Origin: Bacteroidales bacterium
GTDB taxonomy: Bacteria; Bacteroidota; Bacteroidia; Bacteroidales; UBA932
Length of the DNA stretch: 32,501 nt
Assembly: GCA_023227835.1 (NCBI GenBank)
Contig: JALOCI010000032.1
Coordinates: 1 to 32,501, forward strand
Reading direction: 5' to 3'
A program made the position numbers and the translations under genes. Positions within the stretch are counted from its first letter, which is position 1. Every line of letters begins with the position of its first letter. Under the pieces are notes generated by a model. The model worked only from the letters and a program-made list of their open reading frames with translations. It did not search any database and had not been told where the DNA came from. Shown piece by piece: positions 23,876 through 32,157 of this stretch.

Positions 23876-26800
23876 GCAGTTTAATATTAAACCTCGCACC
23901 ACCCAGGAGTTCCGATTTCATATATGAAATCTCGCCCTGACTTTGTTCTATTATGCTTCTGCATATAGCAAGGCCTAAACCTGTACCGCCACTCTTGGTT
24001 GTAAAATTTGGCTTGAATAGTCTGTGTGTAAGGTTGTCAGGAACACCCGGTCCGCTATCCTCAACGGATATCTCGTAAAAACTCTCTTTTTTGCTGAGCG
24101 AAACAAGAATTTTCCCGCATTCCTGATGTGTCATTGCCTGTATGGCATTTGAGAGAAGATTTACCAAAACCCTTGTAAGTTGTGTCTTTCGTGCTATAAT
24201 CTCTGCTCTATCCTGATCAGAATCAAATTTTATCTGGATATTGTCACGGGTATTGAATAATAATATCTGTTCTCTTATCAGAGCGTTGAGTTCAACCGGC
24301 CTTAGCTCCTCCGAATAAAATCTGGAATAGCTGGAAAATTCTCCGGCTGTCTCGGATAAGATATCTATCTGCTCAATAAGCGAGTTGGCAAGTGCATCAA
24401 ATTTGTTAGGCCAGTCCGGAACTCCCTGGCTTTTCATCCTTACAAGATGTTGTATGCTAAGCCTCATAGGTGTAAGCGGATTCTTTATCTCGTGAGCAAT
24501 CTGTCTCGCCATCTCTCGCCACGCCTGCTCCCTCTCTCCGGCAGTAAGCCTCTTGGTACTCTCTTCCAGATCATCAACCATCTTGTTGTATGCAGAGACA
24601 AGGATTCCCAACTCATCTTTATTTGTGTAATCTATATGCTCGGGTTTTTGTGAAATGTCCAACAGCTCCATCTTCTTGCTTATTTCTGCCAAAGGTTTAG
24701 AGAGGGAGTTGGAAAGGGCAATCCCTCCAAACACCGCAGCGAGAAGCAGCAGTATATAAATATTTATAATTGTAGCAATGATGTTGGAGACATCGCTCCT
24801 CATTCCCGTCCACTGAGAGAAATAAGGAATATTTATTATTGCTATCAGTACACCGTCCTTGTTATATAACGGAGCATAGAGAGAGTTGTATTCGACTCCT
24901 GCAATCTTTTCTTTGTGAACGAACTCCTTCTTGTTATTTTTCACCATTTCAATAAACGCCATATCGTTCATTCTCTTGCCAACGATAAAACGGTTGAAAA
25001 TTTCAGGTTGAGTAGTTCTCATAAGGAATCCTGAAGAACTATAAAGATTAACATCAATCCTTGCATTATTAGAAACCCGGTTCATTGCCTGCTGCAACTG
25101 CATATTATTGAATCTTGGATCATTGTACATACCTACATTCTGGCTGTAAAAAGAGAGTGTAGATTGCACGGATGCCATCTTTTCCTGAAGTTGTGTCTTG
25201 TTATTCTCATTAAAATAGTTGATCGAGAACCAGACACTTCCCGTTCCCATAAATACCAGGGCTATTACAAGTGATGACAGAAGGAGTATTGAGATTTTCC
25301 ACCTGAATGAATTCCTCGGCATACTTGCCAATGAACCCTTTGAACCTCGTCCTATTAGCCCGAATATTATGAGGAAATAGAAGAGCATTGTGTAAGAGAG
25401 CGAGACAAAATAGGGAAACACATTTCTTTCCGGACGGCTGAGAATTATTGTTGTCTCCGGGGTTACCCTACTGATAAAGTGAAGATAACCGTCACTTTTT
25501 TTAGTGTAGTAACCAATCTTCTCATATTTCTTTGAGACTATCGGATAGCTGTAATCTCCGTTTGATAATACAAGTCGGTCATTTATGTATTTACCATAAG
25601 AATAAATATACGGTATGGTAAAGTTATCCATCTGAATATGGTTAAGAAGCTCCGCAGGATAACCGATTGTCTCATTTATGAACTTCGAATCCAACTCTAT
25701 ATATAGCCTTACAGGGCCTTCATTTATTCCAATGGGAGCATAAATAAATTTCCCCAGATACCTGATTCTTCCATTTGAGTTATTCATAAAGAAGAATTTT
25801 GAGCTCTCATATAACGGAGAACCGTATCTCAGCACCTCATTCTCAAAATAATCGACACACAGTTCCGGTGGTGAATCTGGATCAACCTGCAACAGAGACA
25901 TATCCCGGCAGATTTTGATGCTCATATCGTAACGCTGGAGTATATTCCAGAAATAATTTTCGGACAGCTGACTGTGAACCATATCATCTCCGCCTGGAGC
26001 ATTGACAAGCAAGCTGAGTTTCGGATCAGACTCTATCTGCTTTTCAATGGTTTTCAACTGAAGTTCAATGTTAAGATCTCTTTCGGTTGACAGCTTGTTT
26101 GCCCATACCCGGTTTCTGTTATCCTCCTTCTTGAAGCCGTAATAACTAACAACTCCCAGTGTATAAAAAGATATTAAAATAATATATAAAACAAGGTTTC
26201 TGGTTTTGAGGAATGAAATCCTTTCAAACCTTGTAAGCAGAGGTCTGAGCAGTTGGAGTGAAAAGAGCAGGGCAATGAAAAGCAGAGCATACGAGAGGTA
26301 GACCAGCAGGGAATATACCGATATCCCGTCTACCCTGTATAATTCCAGGACAACACTTGAGTTAAGTATGACCGACCTCAGGCTTATATGAATATAAGGC
26401 AGTAACAGCAGGGGTATTAATACAAATACTATATTAAGAAACCTCCGTTTAATCCCCTTTGATTTTATAATAATGAGAGCCAGCGTTTTTCTCATAATGA
26501 AAAGCGCTGTTATAAGGAGCGTTATTACCAGATTAATTATCAGAAGGTCAGCCAGTGAGCTGAATAACTCAAAATCAGCGTAGAGTGTGGGAGAAAAAAG
26601 AGCCAATCCGCCCTGCATCTGTGATGACATATAAAGAGCAAACACACTTACTGCAATCAATCCTCCGGCCAGATAAAAGAAATCTCTTATCTTTCTGGTG
26701 CTTTTCAACCTGGCAAAAAGAGCAAAAACAATAAACACCAAAGCAATAAGTCTTAACAAAGACCCGGGCTGCTCCCCTTTTGCCGGGAGGTCTTTAAGAA

Positions 26801-27455
26801 CAGAAAAAAGCACACCTCCGTCCTTTCCGTGTATTACATATGATTCGTCATAAGTTACCGGAACAATGGAAAGTCTTTTCTTAGGAGAAAGATTACGATT
26901 TATCTGATTCTTAAGCATTGAATTCTCTGTAGGGTAGTCAGTCTGAACGAGCAATGCCGTTATTAGCAGCATGTTTTTCTTCATGTACATTTTAACTATA
27001 TACCACCCTGAACCAAGGCTAAGATATTGCTCCTCTCCAGGATTAGCATTTATCAGCGCAGAATAGAATGCATAGGCCAGAGGTGTATTGCTGACACTTC
27101 CGCTGTTAACATGCTGCAGTCTGTATCCAAGAGTAAAATAAACATCATCATCATTCGATATTGGAAGTCTGTTAACCCAGGACTGGAGAGTATCATCATA
27201 ATATCTGTATATCACCATATCTTCGGGAAAATCCTTGAATGAGAGGAATACAGAGTCGGGAGTCTCCTCTGCAATTTTTGCATAATCCTCAAGAATCTGC
27301 TGCCTCTTATGAATTCTCTCCTGAAGATCCTTCACCGCATGATCTATCGAATTAACCGGAGAATATCTTACAAATGAAGAGATTGTGCATATAAGCACAA
27401 TTGCCCAATATATGACGATTCTTCTCTTTAATATTTTTATGAAAAAATCCTTCAT
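23847..27455 (-). CDS. Large multi-membrane-span sensor histidine kinase (NtrB-type core)
   Basis: A 1202-residue sensor kinase. The N-terminal half has one membrane helix (residues about 12-30), an extracytoplasmic part (about 30-230), then a cluster of membrane helices (about 233-440). A second extracytoplasmic sensor-like region follows (about 445-690), a helix pair near 700-755, a third periplasmic-looking segment, a helix near 890 and a HAMP region. The kinase core has the H-box ARQIAHEIKNPLTPMRLS with phospho-acceptor H988, then LVNLLSNAIQAM (N-box), EDSGPGVPDN and TKSGGTGLGLAICRS. The core resembles NtrB/NtrY kinases that partner NtrC-type regulators. It overlaps the rlmH stop by one base. 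The likely partner is the sigma-54 regulator at 28442-29605. The ligand is unknown. Confidence 0.92.
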   Translation of the reverse strand: MKDFFIKILKRRIVIYWAIVLICTISSFVRYSPVNSIDHAVKDLQERIHKRQQILEDYAKIAEETPDSVFLSFKDFPEDMVIYRYYDDTLQSWVNRLPISNDDDVYFTLGYRLQHVNSGSVSNTPLAYAFYSALINANPGEEQYLSLGSGWYIVKMYMKKNMLLITALLVQTDYPTENSMLKNQINRNLSPKKRLSIVPVTYDESYVIHGKDGGVLFSVLKDLPAKGEQPGSLLRLIALVFIVFALFARLKSTRKIRDFFYLAGGLIAVSVFALYMSSQMQGGLALFSPTLYADFELFSSLADLLIINLVITLLITALFIMRKTLALIIIKSKGIKRRFLNIVFVLIPLLLLPYIHISLRSVILNSSVVLELYRVDGISVYSLLVYLSYALLFIALLFSLQLLRPLLTRFERISFLKTRNLVLYIILISFYTLGVVSYYGFKKEDNRNRVWANKLSTERDLNIELQLKTIEKQIESDPKLSLLVNAPGGDDMVHSQLSENYFWNILQRYDMSIKICRDMSLLQVDPDSPPELCVDYFENEVLRYGSPLYESSKFFFMNNSNGRIRYLGKFIYAPIGINEGPVRLYIELDSKFINETIGYPAELLNHIQMDNFTIPYIYSYGKYINDRLVLSNGDYSYPIVSKKYEKIGYYTKKSDGYLHFISRVTPETTIILSRPERNVFPYFVSLSYTMLFYFLIIFGLIGRGSKGSLASMPRNSFRWKISILLLSSLVIALVFMGTGSVWFSINYFNENNKTQLQEKMASVQSTLSFYSQNVGMYNDPRFNNMQLQQAMNRVSNNARIDVNLYSSSGFLMRTTQPEIFNRFIVGKRMNDMAFIEMVKNNKKEFVHKEKIAGVEYNSLYAPLYNKDGVLIAIINIPYFSQWTGMRSDVSNIIATIINIYILLLLAAVFGGIALSNSLSKPLAEISKKMELLDISQKPEHIDYTNKDELGILVSAYNKMVDDLEESTKRLTAGEREQAWREMARQIAHEIKNPLTPMRLSIQHLVRMKSQGVPDWPNKFDALANSLIEQIDILSETAGEFSSYSRFYSEELRPVELNALIREQILLFNTRDNIQIKFDSDQDRAEIIARKTQLTRVLVNLLSNAIQAMTHQECGKILVSLSKKESFYEISVEDSGPGVPDNLTHRLFKPNFTTKSGGTGLGLAICRSIIEQSQGEISYMKSELLGGARFNIKLPISGEGISV

Positions 27456-27928
27456 TACTTGTGGTGATAAGGTTCTCCCTTAATTATTGTATGCGCTCTG
27501 TACAGCTGTTCCAAAAAAACAAGCCTTACCATCTGGTGAGGAAATGTCATACGGGAAAGTGATATCATGTCATCAGCCCTTTTATAGACTTTTTCAGAGA
27601 AACCGTACGCACCACCTACAACAAATATTATATTTCTTGTTCCCGAAACAGTATGTTTTTCAATATATCGCGCAAACTCCTCTGATGTTCTCATACTCCC
27701 CCTTTCATCAAGAAGGATAAGAGTATCGGATAATTTTACATTTTTGAGTATTGCCTCTCCCTCCTTCTCCTTTATCTGCTGCTGCGACATTCCCGCAACA
27801 CCTTTCAGCTCGGGCAACTCAACTCTTTTATAATCCGTATAATGACCAAGCCTCTCCTCATATGTCTCTACTGCACTTCTGAGCCATGAGGAATCATTTT
27901 TACCGACAAGAAGTAATAATATCTTCAT
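27455..27928 (-). CDS. rlmH: 23S rRNA (pseudouridine1915-N3)-methyltransferase RlmH
   Basis: A 157-residue SPOUT-class methyltransferase that modifies m3-pseudouridine 1915 in helix 69 of 23S rRNA. The family marks are all here: KILLLLVGKND at the start, ILLDERGSMRTSEEFA, IIFVVGGAYGFS, and the C-terminal SLSRMTFPHQMVRLVFLEQ followed by YRAHTIIKGEPYHHK. Length is normal. The start lies five bases after a -7 box (minus strand), implying a nearly leaderless transcript. The kinase gene begins at its stop codon (TAATG), so the kinase is probably expressed from the same transcript. Confidence 0.98.
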   Translation of the reverse strand: MKILLLLVGKNDSSWLRSAVETYEERLGHYTDYKRVELPELKGVAGMSQQQIKEKEGEAILKNVKLSDTLILLDERGSMRTSEEFARYIEKHTVSGTRNIIFVVGGAYGFSEKVYKRADDMISLSRMTFPHQMVRLVFLEQLYRAHTIIKGEPYHHK

Positions 27929-27933
27929 TGTGA

Positions 27934-27941
27934 CAAATGTA
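27934..27941 (-). promoter_or_regulatory. Bacteroidetes -7 box (TACATTTG) upstream of rlmH
   Basis: On the minus strand this reads TACATTTG, matching TAnnTTTG fully. It ends five bases before the rlmH ATG, so the transcript start should fall at or next to the start codon. It probably drives rlmH and the histidine kinase gene. A -33 element at normal spacing is not seen. Confidence 0.5.
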
Positions 27942-27973
27942 AGACTTTATTCTCAAAATATATACCAGAGCCA

Positions 27974-27989
27974 TGGCTTGATTTTTGCT
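27974..27989 (+). promoter_or_regulatory. Candidate sigma-54 (RpoN) promoter before the DUF4783 gene
   Basis: TGGCTTGATTTTTGCT matches the -24/-12 consensus TGGCAC-N5-TTGCW at TGGC, TTGC and the last base, with the invariant GG-N10-GC spacing exact (GG 27975-27976, GC 27987-27988). The predicted transcript start would be near 28000, about 20 bases before the ATG at 28020. No TAnnTTTG box precedes this gene. The site lies between a NtrB-type kinase gene and a sigma-54 regulator gene, which raises its credibility. AC of the -24 element is replaced by TT. Confidence 0.55.
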
Positions 27990-28019
27990 TACCGATTGAA
28001 TGTTGGTTATAAAATAATT

Positions 28020-28418
28020 ATGAGCACACTATTATTAACTTTTTTTTCGGTTCTTTTAAGTTTCACAACAGCTTCAGCCCAACAAGGCCCTGAACAGGAT
28101 GTCTTCGTCCCTATTGCCAAGTATATTCAATCCGGTGATTCAGAAAAGTTGTCTGCATGGTTTGCACCGAATCTGGAGATGGATATCCTTGGGACAGTCA
28201 ATGTATGCAGCAAAACTCAGGCAAAACAGATTATAAAGGAGTTCTTTACCAACAACTCTCCTAAGAGTTTTCAGATTGAACACAGAAGCGGCAAGGCTCC
28301 CCTCAAATATGCAATCGGCTCCTTAAGTGCAGGAGGGAGTAAATTCAGAGTCACGCTCTTTGTAAAGACACAAGACAACGGGAATTTCATCCAGCAGATC
28401 CGTATTGAGATGGAGTGA
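28020..28418 (+). CDS. Secreted DUF4783-family protein
   Basis: A 132-residue protein. The ATG at 28020 directly begins a signal peptide (STLLLTFFSVLLSFTTASAQ), so I chose it over the in-frame upstream ATG at 27930. The mature part, about 110 residues, runs VFVPIAKYIQSGDSEKLSAWFA, then CSKTQAKQIIKEFFTNNSP and ends FIQQIRIEME. The alternation of helices and strands and the length fit DUF4783, a Bacteroidetes family with an NTF2-like appearance; no catalytic residues can be named. Placement next to rlmH is a context I associate with this family. It stands alone on the plus strand between two minus-strand signalling operons and has a sigma-54-like promoter. Confidence 0.8.
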   Translation: MSTLLLTFFSVLLSFTTASAQQGPEQDVFVPIAKYIQSGDSEKLSAWFAPNLEMDILGTVNVCSKTQAKQIIKEFFTNNSPKSFQIEHRSGKAPLKYAIGSLSAGGSKFRVTLFVKTQDNGNFIQQIRIEME

Positions 28419-28441
28419 CCAGCCGGCGTTAATCCATATTG

Positions 28442-29605
28442 TTATTTGAAAACAGGACGGGCGTAATTCAATACGTCCTCTTTTGTTATGGTATTATTAC
28501 TGAGAATTAACAGCCTCTCGGTAACATTTCTGAGCTCCCGGATATTTCCGGTCCATTTATATGAGGCAAGTTCGTTTAATGCGTCTTCCTCAATCTTCCT
28601 GTGTGGCATCCCGCTCTCTTCAGATATCTGATCAATAAAATATCTGGTCAGCAATGGGATATCCTCGGCTCTTTCACATAGAGGCGGAACATGTATTATG
28701 ATTACGCTCAGACGATGGTATAAGTCCTCTCTGAAATTCCCCTTCAGAATCTCTTCCTGGAGATCCTTATTTGTAGCAGCCACCACTCTTACTCTTACAT
28801 TTATGTCCTTATCACTTCCCACCCTGCTCAGTTTGTTTTCCTGGAGAACCCTCAGAACTTTAGCCTGGGCTGCAAGGCTCATATCACCTATCTCATCCAT
28901 AAAGAGTGTACCTCCGTCTGCCTGCTCGAATTTTCCTTTATGCTGCTTTACAGCTGAAGTAAAAGCTCCCTTTTCATGACCAAACAACTCGCTTTCTATC
29001 AACTCACTAGGAATGGCAGCACAGTTAACCTCAATGAAAGGCATATTGCTCCTGCCACTCTTCTCATGCAACCACCTTGCAACAAGTTCCTTTCCCGTTC
29101 CGTTAGAACCAGTTATAAGCACCCGCGCATCAGTCGGGGCAACACGGTCAATCATATTCTTTATTCTGGTTATTGCCGGAGAGACACCTACAATCTCCTG
29201 AATTTTGGCAACCTTTTTCTTTAGTATTTTGGTCTCCTTGACAAGATCTCCCTTTTCGGTGGCATTCTTCAATGTTATAAGTATCCTGTTAAGATCCAAT
29301 GGTTTCTGAATGAAGTCATACGCTCCTTTCTTAATACACTCTACTGCCGTATCAATGGAGCCGTGTCCGGAAATCATGATTACTGGAGACTCGACACCGG
29401 CTTCAAATGCTTTGTCAAGAAACTCCAGTCCGTCCATATTGGGCATCTTGATATCTGAGAAGATTGCATCAAAACTGTTCGATGTAGCAGCAGCCAGCCC
29501 CTCAGCCCCATCTGCAGCCAGAACAATTTCATGTCCCTCAAACTCCAGAATCTCTTTTAGGGTGTTCCTGATACTCTTCTCGTCATCAATAATCAATATC
29601 TTCAT
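28442..29605 (-). CDS. Sigma-54-dependent response regulator without DNA-binding domain
   Basis: A 387-residue NtrC-type regulator. The receiver domain (residues 1-115) has D7, D8, the phospho-acceptor D51 and K101. The AAA+ domain (about 135-365) shows Walker A TGSNGTGKE (165-173), the sigma-54 contact loop as G213-A-F-T-S-A218 instead of GAFTGA, Walker B TLFMDEIGD (233-241) and the sensor RELRNVTERL. The protein ends 20-25 residues after this, at NTITKEDVLNYARPVFK. There is no C-terminal Fis-type helix-turn-helix. It therefore may activate sigma-54 polymerase without binding an enhancer, as some Fis-less regulators are known to do. It starts one base after the ppx/gppA-like stop. The kinase at 23847-27455 is the likely partner. 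Confidence 0.95.
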   Translation of the reverse strand: MKILIIDDEKSIRNTLKEILEFEGHEIVLAADGAEGLAAATSNSFDAIFSDIKMPNMDGLEFLDKAFEAGVESPVIMISGHGSIDTAVECIKKGAYDFIQKPLDLNRILITLKNATEKGDLVKETKILKKKVAKIQEIVGVSPAITRIKNMIDRVAPTDARVLITGSNGTGKELVARWLHEKSGRSNMPFIEVNCAAIPSELIESELFGHEKGAFTSAVKQHKGKFEQADGGTLFMDEIGDMSLAAQAKVLRVLQENKLSRVGSDKDINVRVRVVAATNKDLQEEILKGNFREDLYHRLSVIIIHVPPLCERAEDIPLLTRYFIDQISEESGMPHRKIEEDALNELASYKWTGNIRELRNVTERLLILSNNTITKEDVLNYARPVFK

Positions 29606-29606
29606 T

Positions 29607-30542
29607 TCAATCTGTTTTTTTCTGATTTCTCAGCTGAGCTGCCAATTCCGACATATAGCCCTCTTTAAGCGAATATGAGGATTGGTACAACTCTTTTATT
29701 TTACAATTCTTCAATACTATCTGAACAAAAATACTCCCGAGAACCATGTAGTCAACCCTTATAGGAGACATTCCCGGCATTTTCAACCTTTCTTCCCGGT
29801 TTGAGAGCACCAGTTTCTGATGAAGCTTCTCTAGTCTTGCAATATCAATCTCTTTTGCAGGCAAGGAGCCGTCATCATCAGCATAAAGCAGCTCTCTCAA
29901 AGTGTCAAATGAGCCGGAGGAGCCGATCATAAGTCCCGGAGAGTGTTCTGTGCAAGCATCAAAAAGAGGTTGTAACTCCTTTTCAAGATAGTTTTCTATC
30001 ATCTCAATCTCCTCCATTTTAACAGGGTCACTGGGTAAAAACTGTTCACGCAGTCTCAGCATACCCAGATTGAAGCTTCTTTTCCAGAATATCCTCTCCC
30101 TATCTGCGATTATAAGTTCATTACTGCCTCCGCCTATATCACACATCAGAACCTTTTCATCCCATATAAGTAAAGACTCCCTTATACCTTTACATATCAG
30201 TTCAGCCTCTCTCTCCCCTGAAATAATCTCAATGTCAAATCCGAACCGGTCGTGTATCGCTCTTGCAAATTCCGAACCATTTTCTGCATCTCTGAATGCA
30301 GATGTGGCAAAACCCTTTATCAAGGTCACCTCGCCCTCACGATCAATGATGTCTTTAATCTCCTCAAGAGCCTTCAAAGACCCGCTCATAGCCTCGCTTC
30401 CCAAACGTCCGGCCTTGAAACCGCCTGCACCTATAAACGAAGGCATCTTGGCAACTTTGATAATTTTGCATGATTCTTGTTCTATCTCTGTAATAAGCAG
30501 ATTGAAGACATTGGTTCCCAGGTCGAGTATGGCGACTTTCAT
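29607..30542 (-). CDS. Ppx/GppA-family phosphatase (exopolyphosphatase-like)
   Basis: A 311-residue protein of the ASKHA fold that covers the Ppx/GppA domain only, without the C-terminal HD-like domain of the long forms. Motifs include AILDLGTNVFNLLI (phosphate-1 region), KGFATSAFRDAENG, EIISGEREAELICKGI, DIGGGSNELII (phosphate-2) and MIGSSGSFD (adenosine region). Members split polyphosphate or pppGpp; which applies here cannot be told. It is the first gene of a two-gene transcript with the sigma-54 regulator, separated by one base, which links a stress- or phosphate-related enzyme to that regulator. A -7 box lies 14 bases upstream. Confidence 0.93.
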   Translation of the reverse strand: MKVAILDLGTNVFNLLITEIEQESCKIIKVAKMPSFIGAGGFKAGRLGSEAMSGSLKALEEIKDIIDREGEVTLIKGFATSAFRDAENGSEFARAIHDRFGFDIEIISGEREAELICKGIRESLLIWDEKVLMCDIGGGSNELIIADRERIFWKRSFNLGMLRLREQFLPSDPVKMEEIEMIENYLEKELQPLFDACTEHSPGLMIGSSGSFDTLRELLYADDDGSLPAKEIDIARLEKLHQKLVLSNREERLKMPGMSPIRVDYMVLGSIFVQIVLKNCKIKELYQSSYSLKEGYMSELAAQLRNQKKTD

Positions 30543-30556
30543 TGATTAATTTTTTA

Positions 30557-30564
30557 CAAAGATA
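30557..30564 (-). promoter_or_regulatory. Bacteroidetes -7 box (TATCTTTG) upstream of the ppx/gppA-like gene
   Basis: On the minus strand this reads TATCTTTG, matching TAnnTTTG, 14 bases before the ATG at 30542. With the cmk box at 30576-30583 on the other strand it forms a compact divergent promoter pair within a 47-base gap. Confidence 0.5.
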
Positions 30565-30575
30565 ATCCTTTTTCG

Positions 30576-30583
30576 TATGTTTG
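30576..30583 (+). promoter_or_regulatory. Bacteroidetes -7 box (TATGTTTG) upstream of cmk
   Basis: TATGTTTG matches TAnnTTTG and ends six bases before the ATG at 30590, the same spacing as at the TolC gene. Transcription would start at or beside the start codon. No -33 TTTG is seen at the normal distance. Confidence 0.5.
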
Positions 30584-30589
30584 CTTTTT

Positions 30590-31288
30590 ATGAATGACAT
30601 GAACATTTCGAAGATAATTATAGCGGTGGACGGCCATTCCTCTACGGGAAAAAGCACATTTGCCAAAGCTATTGCCCAAAAGTACGGCTTACTTTATGTC
30701 GATACCGGAGCACTCTACAGGGGTGTAACACTTTTTGCAATCGAGAACTCTCTTATAAATAAGGATAACATTATAGACTCTGAAAAACTTGAACCAATGC
30801 TTGAACTTCTCCGGCCGGAATTCAGAAACACCGGAGAGAACGGCAAAAGTGAGCTATATCTTAACAACCGCCTGGTTGAAAAAGAGATACGGAGTCTCTC
30901 CGTATCATCTCAGGTAAGCTACATAGCAGCTCTGCCTGTGGTGAGAAATTACGTGGATAAGATATTGAGGTTATATGGTGAGAGAAGAGGTGTCGTTATG
31001 GATGGCAGAGATATCGGAACGGCTGTATTCCCTGATGCGGAACTTAAGATATTTATGACTGCTGATGCAGAAGTAAGGGCAAAAAGAAGGTACAATGAAA
31101 TGATTGCCAAAGGAGAAGAGGCCGATTTTCAAAAAATACTGGATAACATTATCCAGAGGGATTATATTGACGAACACCGTGAAACAGCTCCACTCAGGAT
31201 GGCACCAGATGCAATCCTTCTCGACAACAGCCATATGTCACAGGAAGAACAGATGGAGTGGCTGTCCGGAAAAATTCCAAAAAAATGA
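30590..31288 (+). CDS. cmk: Cytidylate kinase
   Basis: A 232-residue (d)CMP kinase that makes (d)CDP for nucleic acid synthesis. The P-loop AVDGHSSTGKSTFAKAIA sits near the N-terminus, followed by YVDTGALYRGVTLFA, VVMDGRDIGTAVFPDAELKIFMTA and the lid RAKRRYNEM, then IIQRDYIDEHRETAPLRMAPDAILLDNS. Length is normal. The start may be the ATG at 30590 or the one at 30599. The stop overlaps the ispH start by four bases (ATGA). In many bacteria cmk stands beside rpsA, but in Bacteroidetes the cmk-ispH order seen here is familiar to me. Confidence 0.96.
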   Translation: MNDMNISKIIIAVDGHSSTGKSTFAKAIAQKYGLLYVDTGALYRGVTLFAIENSLINKDNIIDSEKLEPMLELLRPEFRNTGENGKSELYLNNRLVEKEIRSLSVSSQVSYIAALPVVRNYVDKILRLYGERRGVVMDGRDIGTAVFPDAELKIFMTADAEVRAKRRYNEMIAKGEEADFQKILDNIIQRDYIDEHRETAPLRMAPDAILLDNSHMSQEEQMEWLSGKIPKK

Positions 31289-32157
31289 AACTGAAGGTCG
31301 AGGTCGACACCAAGTCCGGTTTCTGTTACGGAGTTGTTAGAGCCATTGAGGAGGCTGAAAGCTTCCTGGACAAAAACAGGAAATTGTACTCCCTCGGCTC
31401 CATAGTACACAACAATACCGAGCTTGACAGACTAAGGAAAAAGGGTATGGAGGTGGTAACCCACGAAGACATGGAGGGACTAAAAGACTCTGTTCTCTTC
31501 ATAAGGGCGCACGGGGAACCGCCGTCGAGCTACGAGACTGCCAGGAGAAACAACCTCAGGCTGATTGACTGCACATGCCCTGTTGTTCTCAAACTTCAGA
31601 AGAGGATTAAGGAACACTTTGAGGAAGTTAAAAAAATTAACGGGCAACTACTCATCTTCGGTAAAAAAGGTCATGCCGAAGTCAACGGACTAGTCGGACA
31701 GACCGATGGCCGGGCCATTGTGATTGAACGAGCCGATGACCTTGATTCCATAGACTATACAAGGCCTGTTGTGATATTCTCACAAACCACAAAAGACCTG
31801 GATGAGTACCGTGAGATTTGCGGGATTATCGGACAGAATATCGAAAAAGCAGGAGCCCCTGCAGAAAATTTCAAATCCTTCAACACAATATGCGGACAAG
31901 TATCTTCAAGACACCCTCATTTGAAAGATTTCGCTGCAAAGCATTCCGTTATTGTATTTGTCTCAGGAAAGGAGAGTTCTAACGGCAAAATTCTTTTTCA
32001 AAGCTGTAAGTCGGTAAATCCCGGCTCGTATAAAATAGAGAGCATTGAGGAGATAAAGAGAGAATGGTTCAATGACGGAGACACGGTTGGAGTATGTGGT
32101 GCAACCTCGACTCCGAAATGGCTGTTGGAAGAGGTCGCAGGATATATAAAGGGTGAA
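31285..32157 (+). CDS. ispH: 4-hydroxy-3-methylbut-2-enyl diphosphate reductase IspH (no stop; reads into priA)
   Basis: The 291-codon IspH portion encodes the last enzyme of the MEP isoprenoid pathway, an iron-sulfur enzyme that makes IPP and DMAPP. The cluster ligands are C14 (SGFCYG), C98 (CTCPVV) and C203 (NTICGQV). The substrate-binding motifs VHNN (H42), RAHGEP (H76) and GKKGHAEVNG (H130, E132) are intact, as is the C-terminal VCGATSTPKWLLEEVAGYI. By comparison with the family, IspH should end here, but no stop codon follows: the frame continues KGE and then the Met of PriA. This is either a real fusion or a one-base loss in the short AAA/GGG runs at 32149-32154. IspH itself looks complete. 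Confidence 0.94.

Noticed and set aside
23879..23892. Perfect 14-bp palindrome GTTTAATATTAAAC
   Set aside because: It lies inside the kinase coding end, is A/T-rich and has no second copy I noticed; chance is sufficient, although an operator cannot be excluded.
27930..28019. Upstream ATG at 27930 for the DUF4783 gene
   Set aside because: It would bury the signal peptide 30 residues inside and would overlap both promoter candidates; 28020 is preferred.
30070..30549. A 159-codon plus-strand frame opposite the ppx/gppA-like gene
   Set aside because: Its Ser/Ile/Pro-rich translation is typical of the reverse complement of a conserved gene; the minus-strand frame has clear ASKHA motifs.
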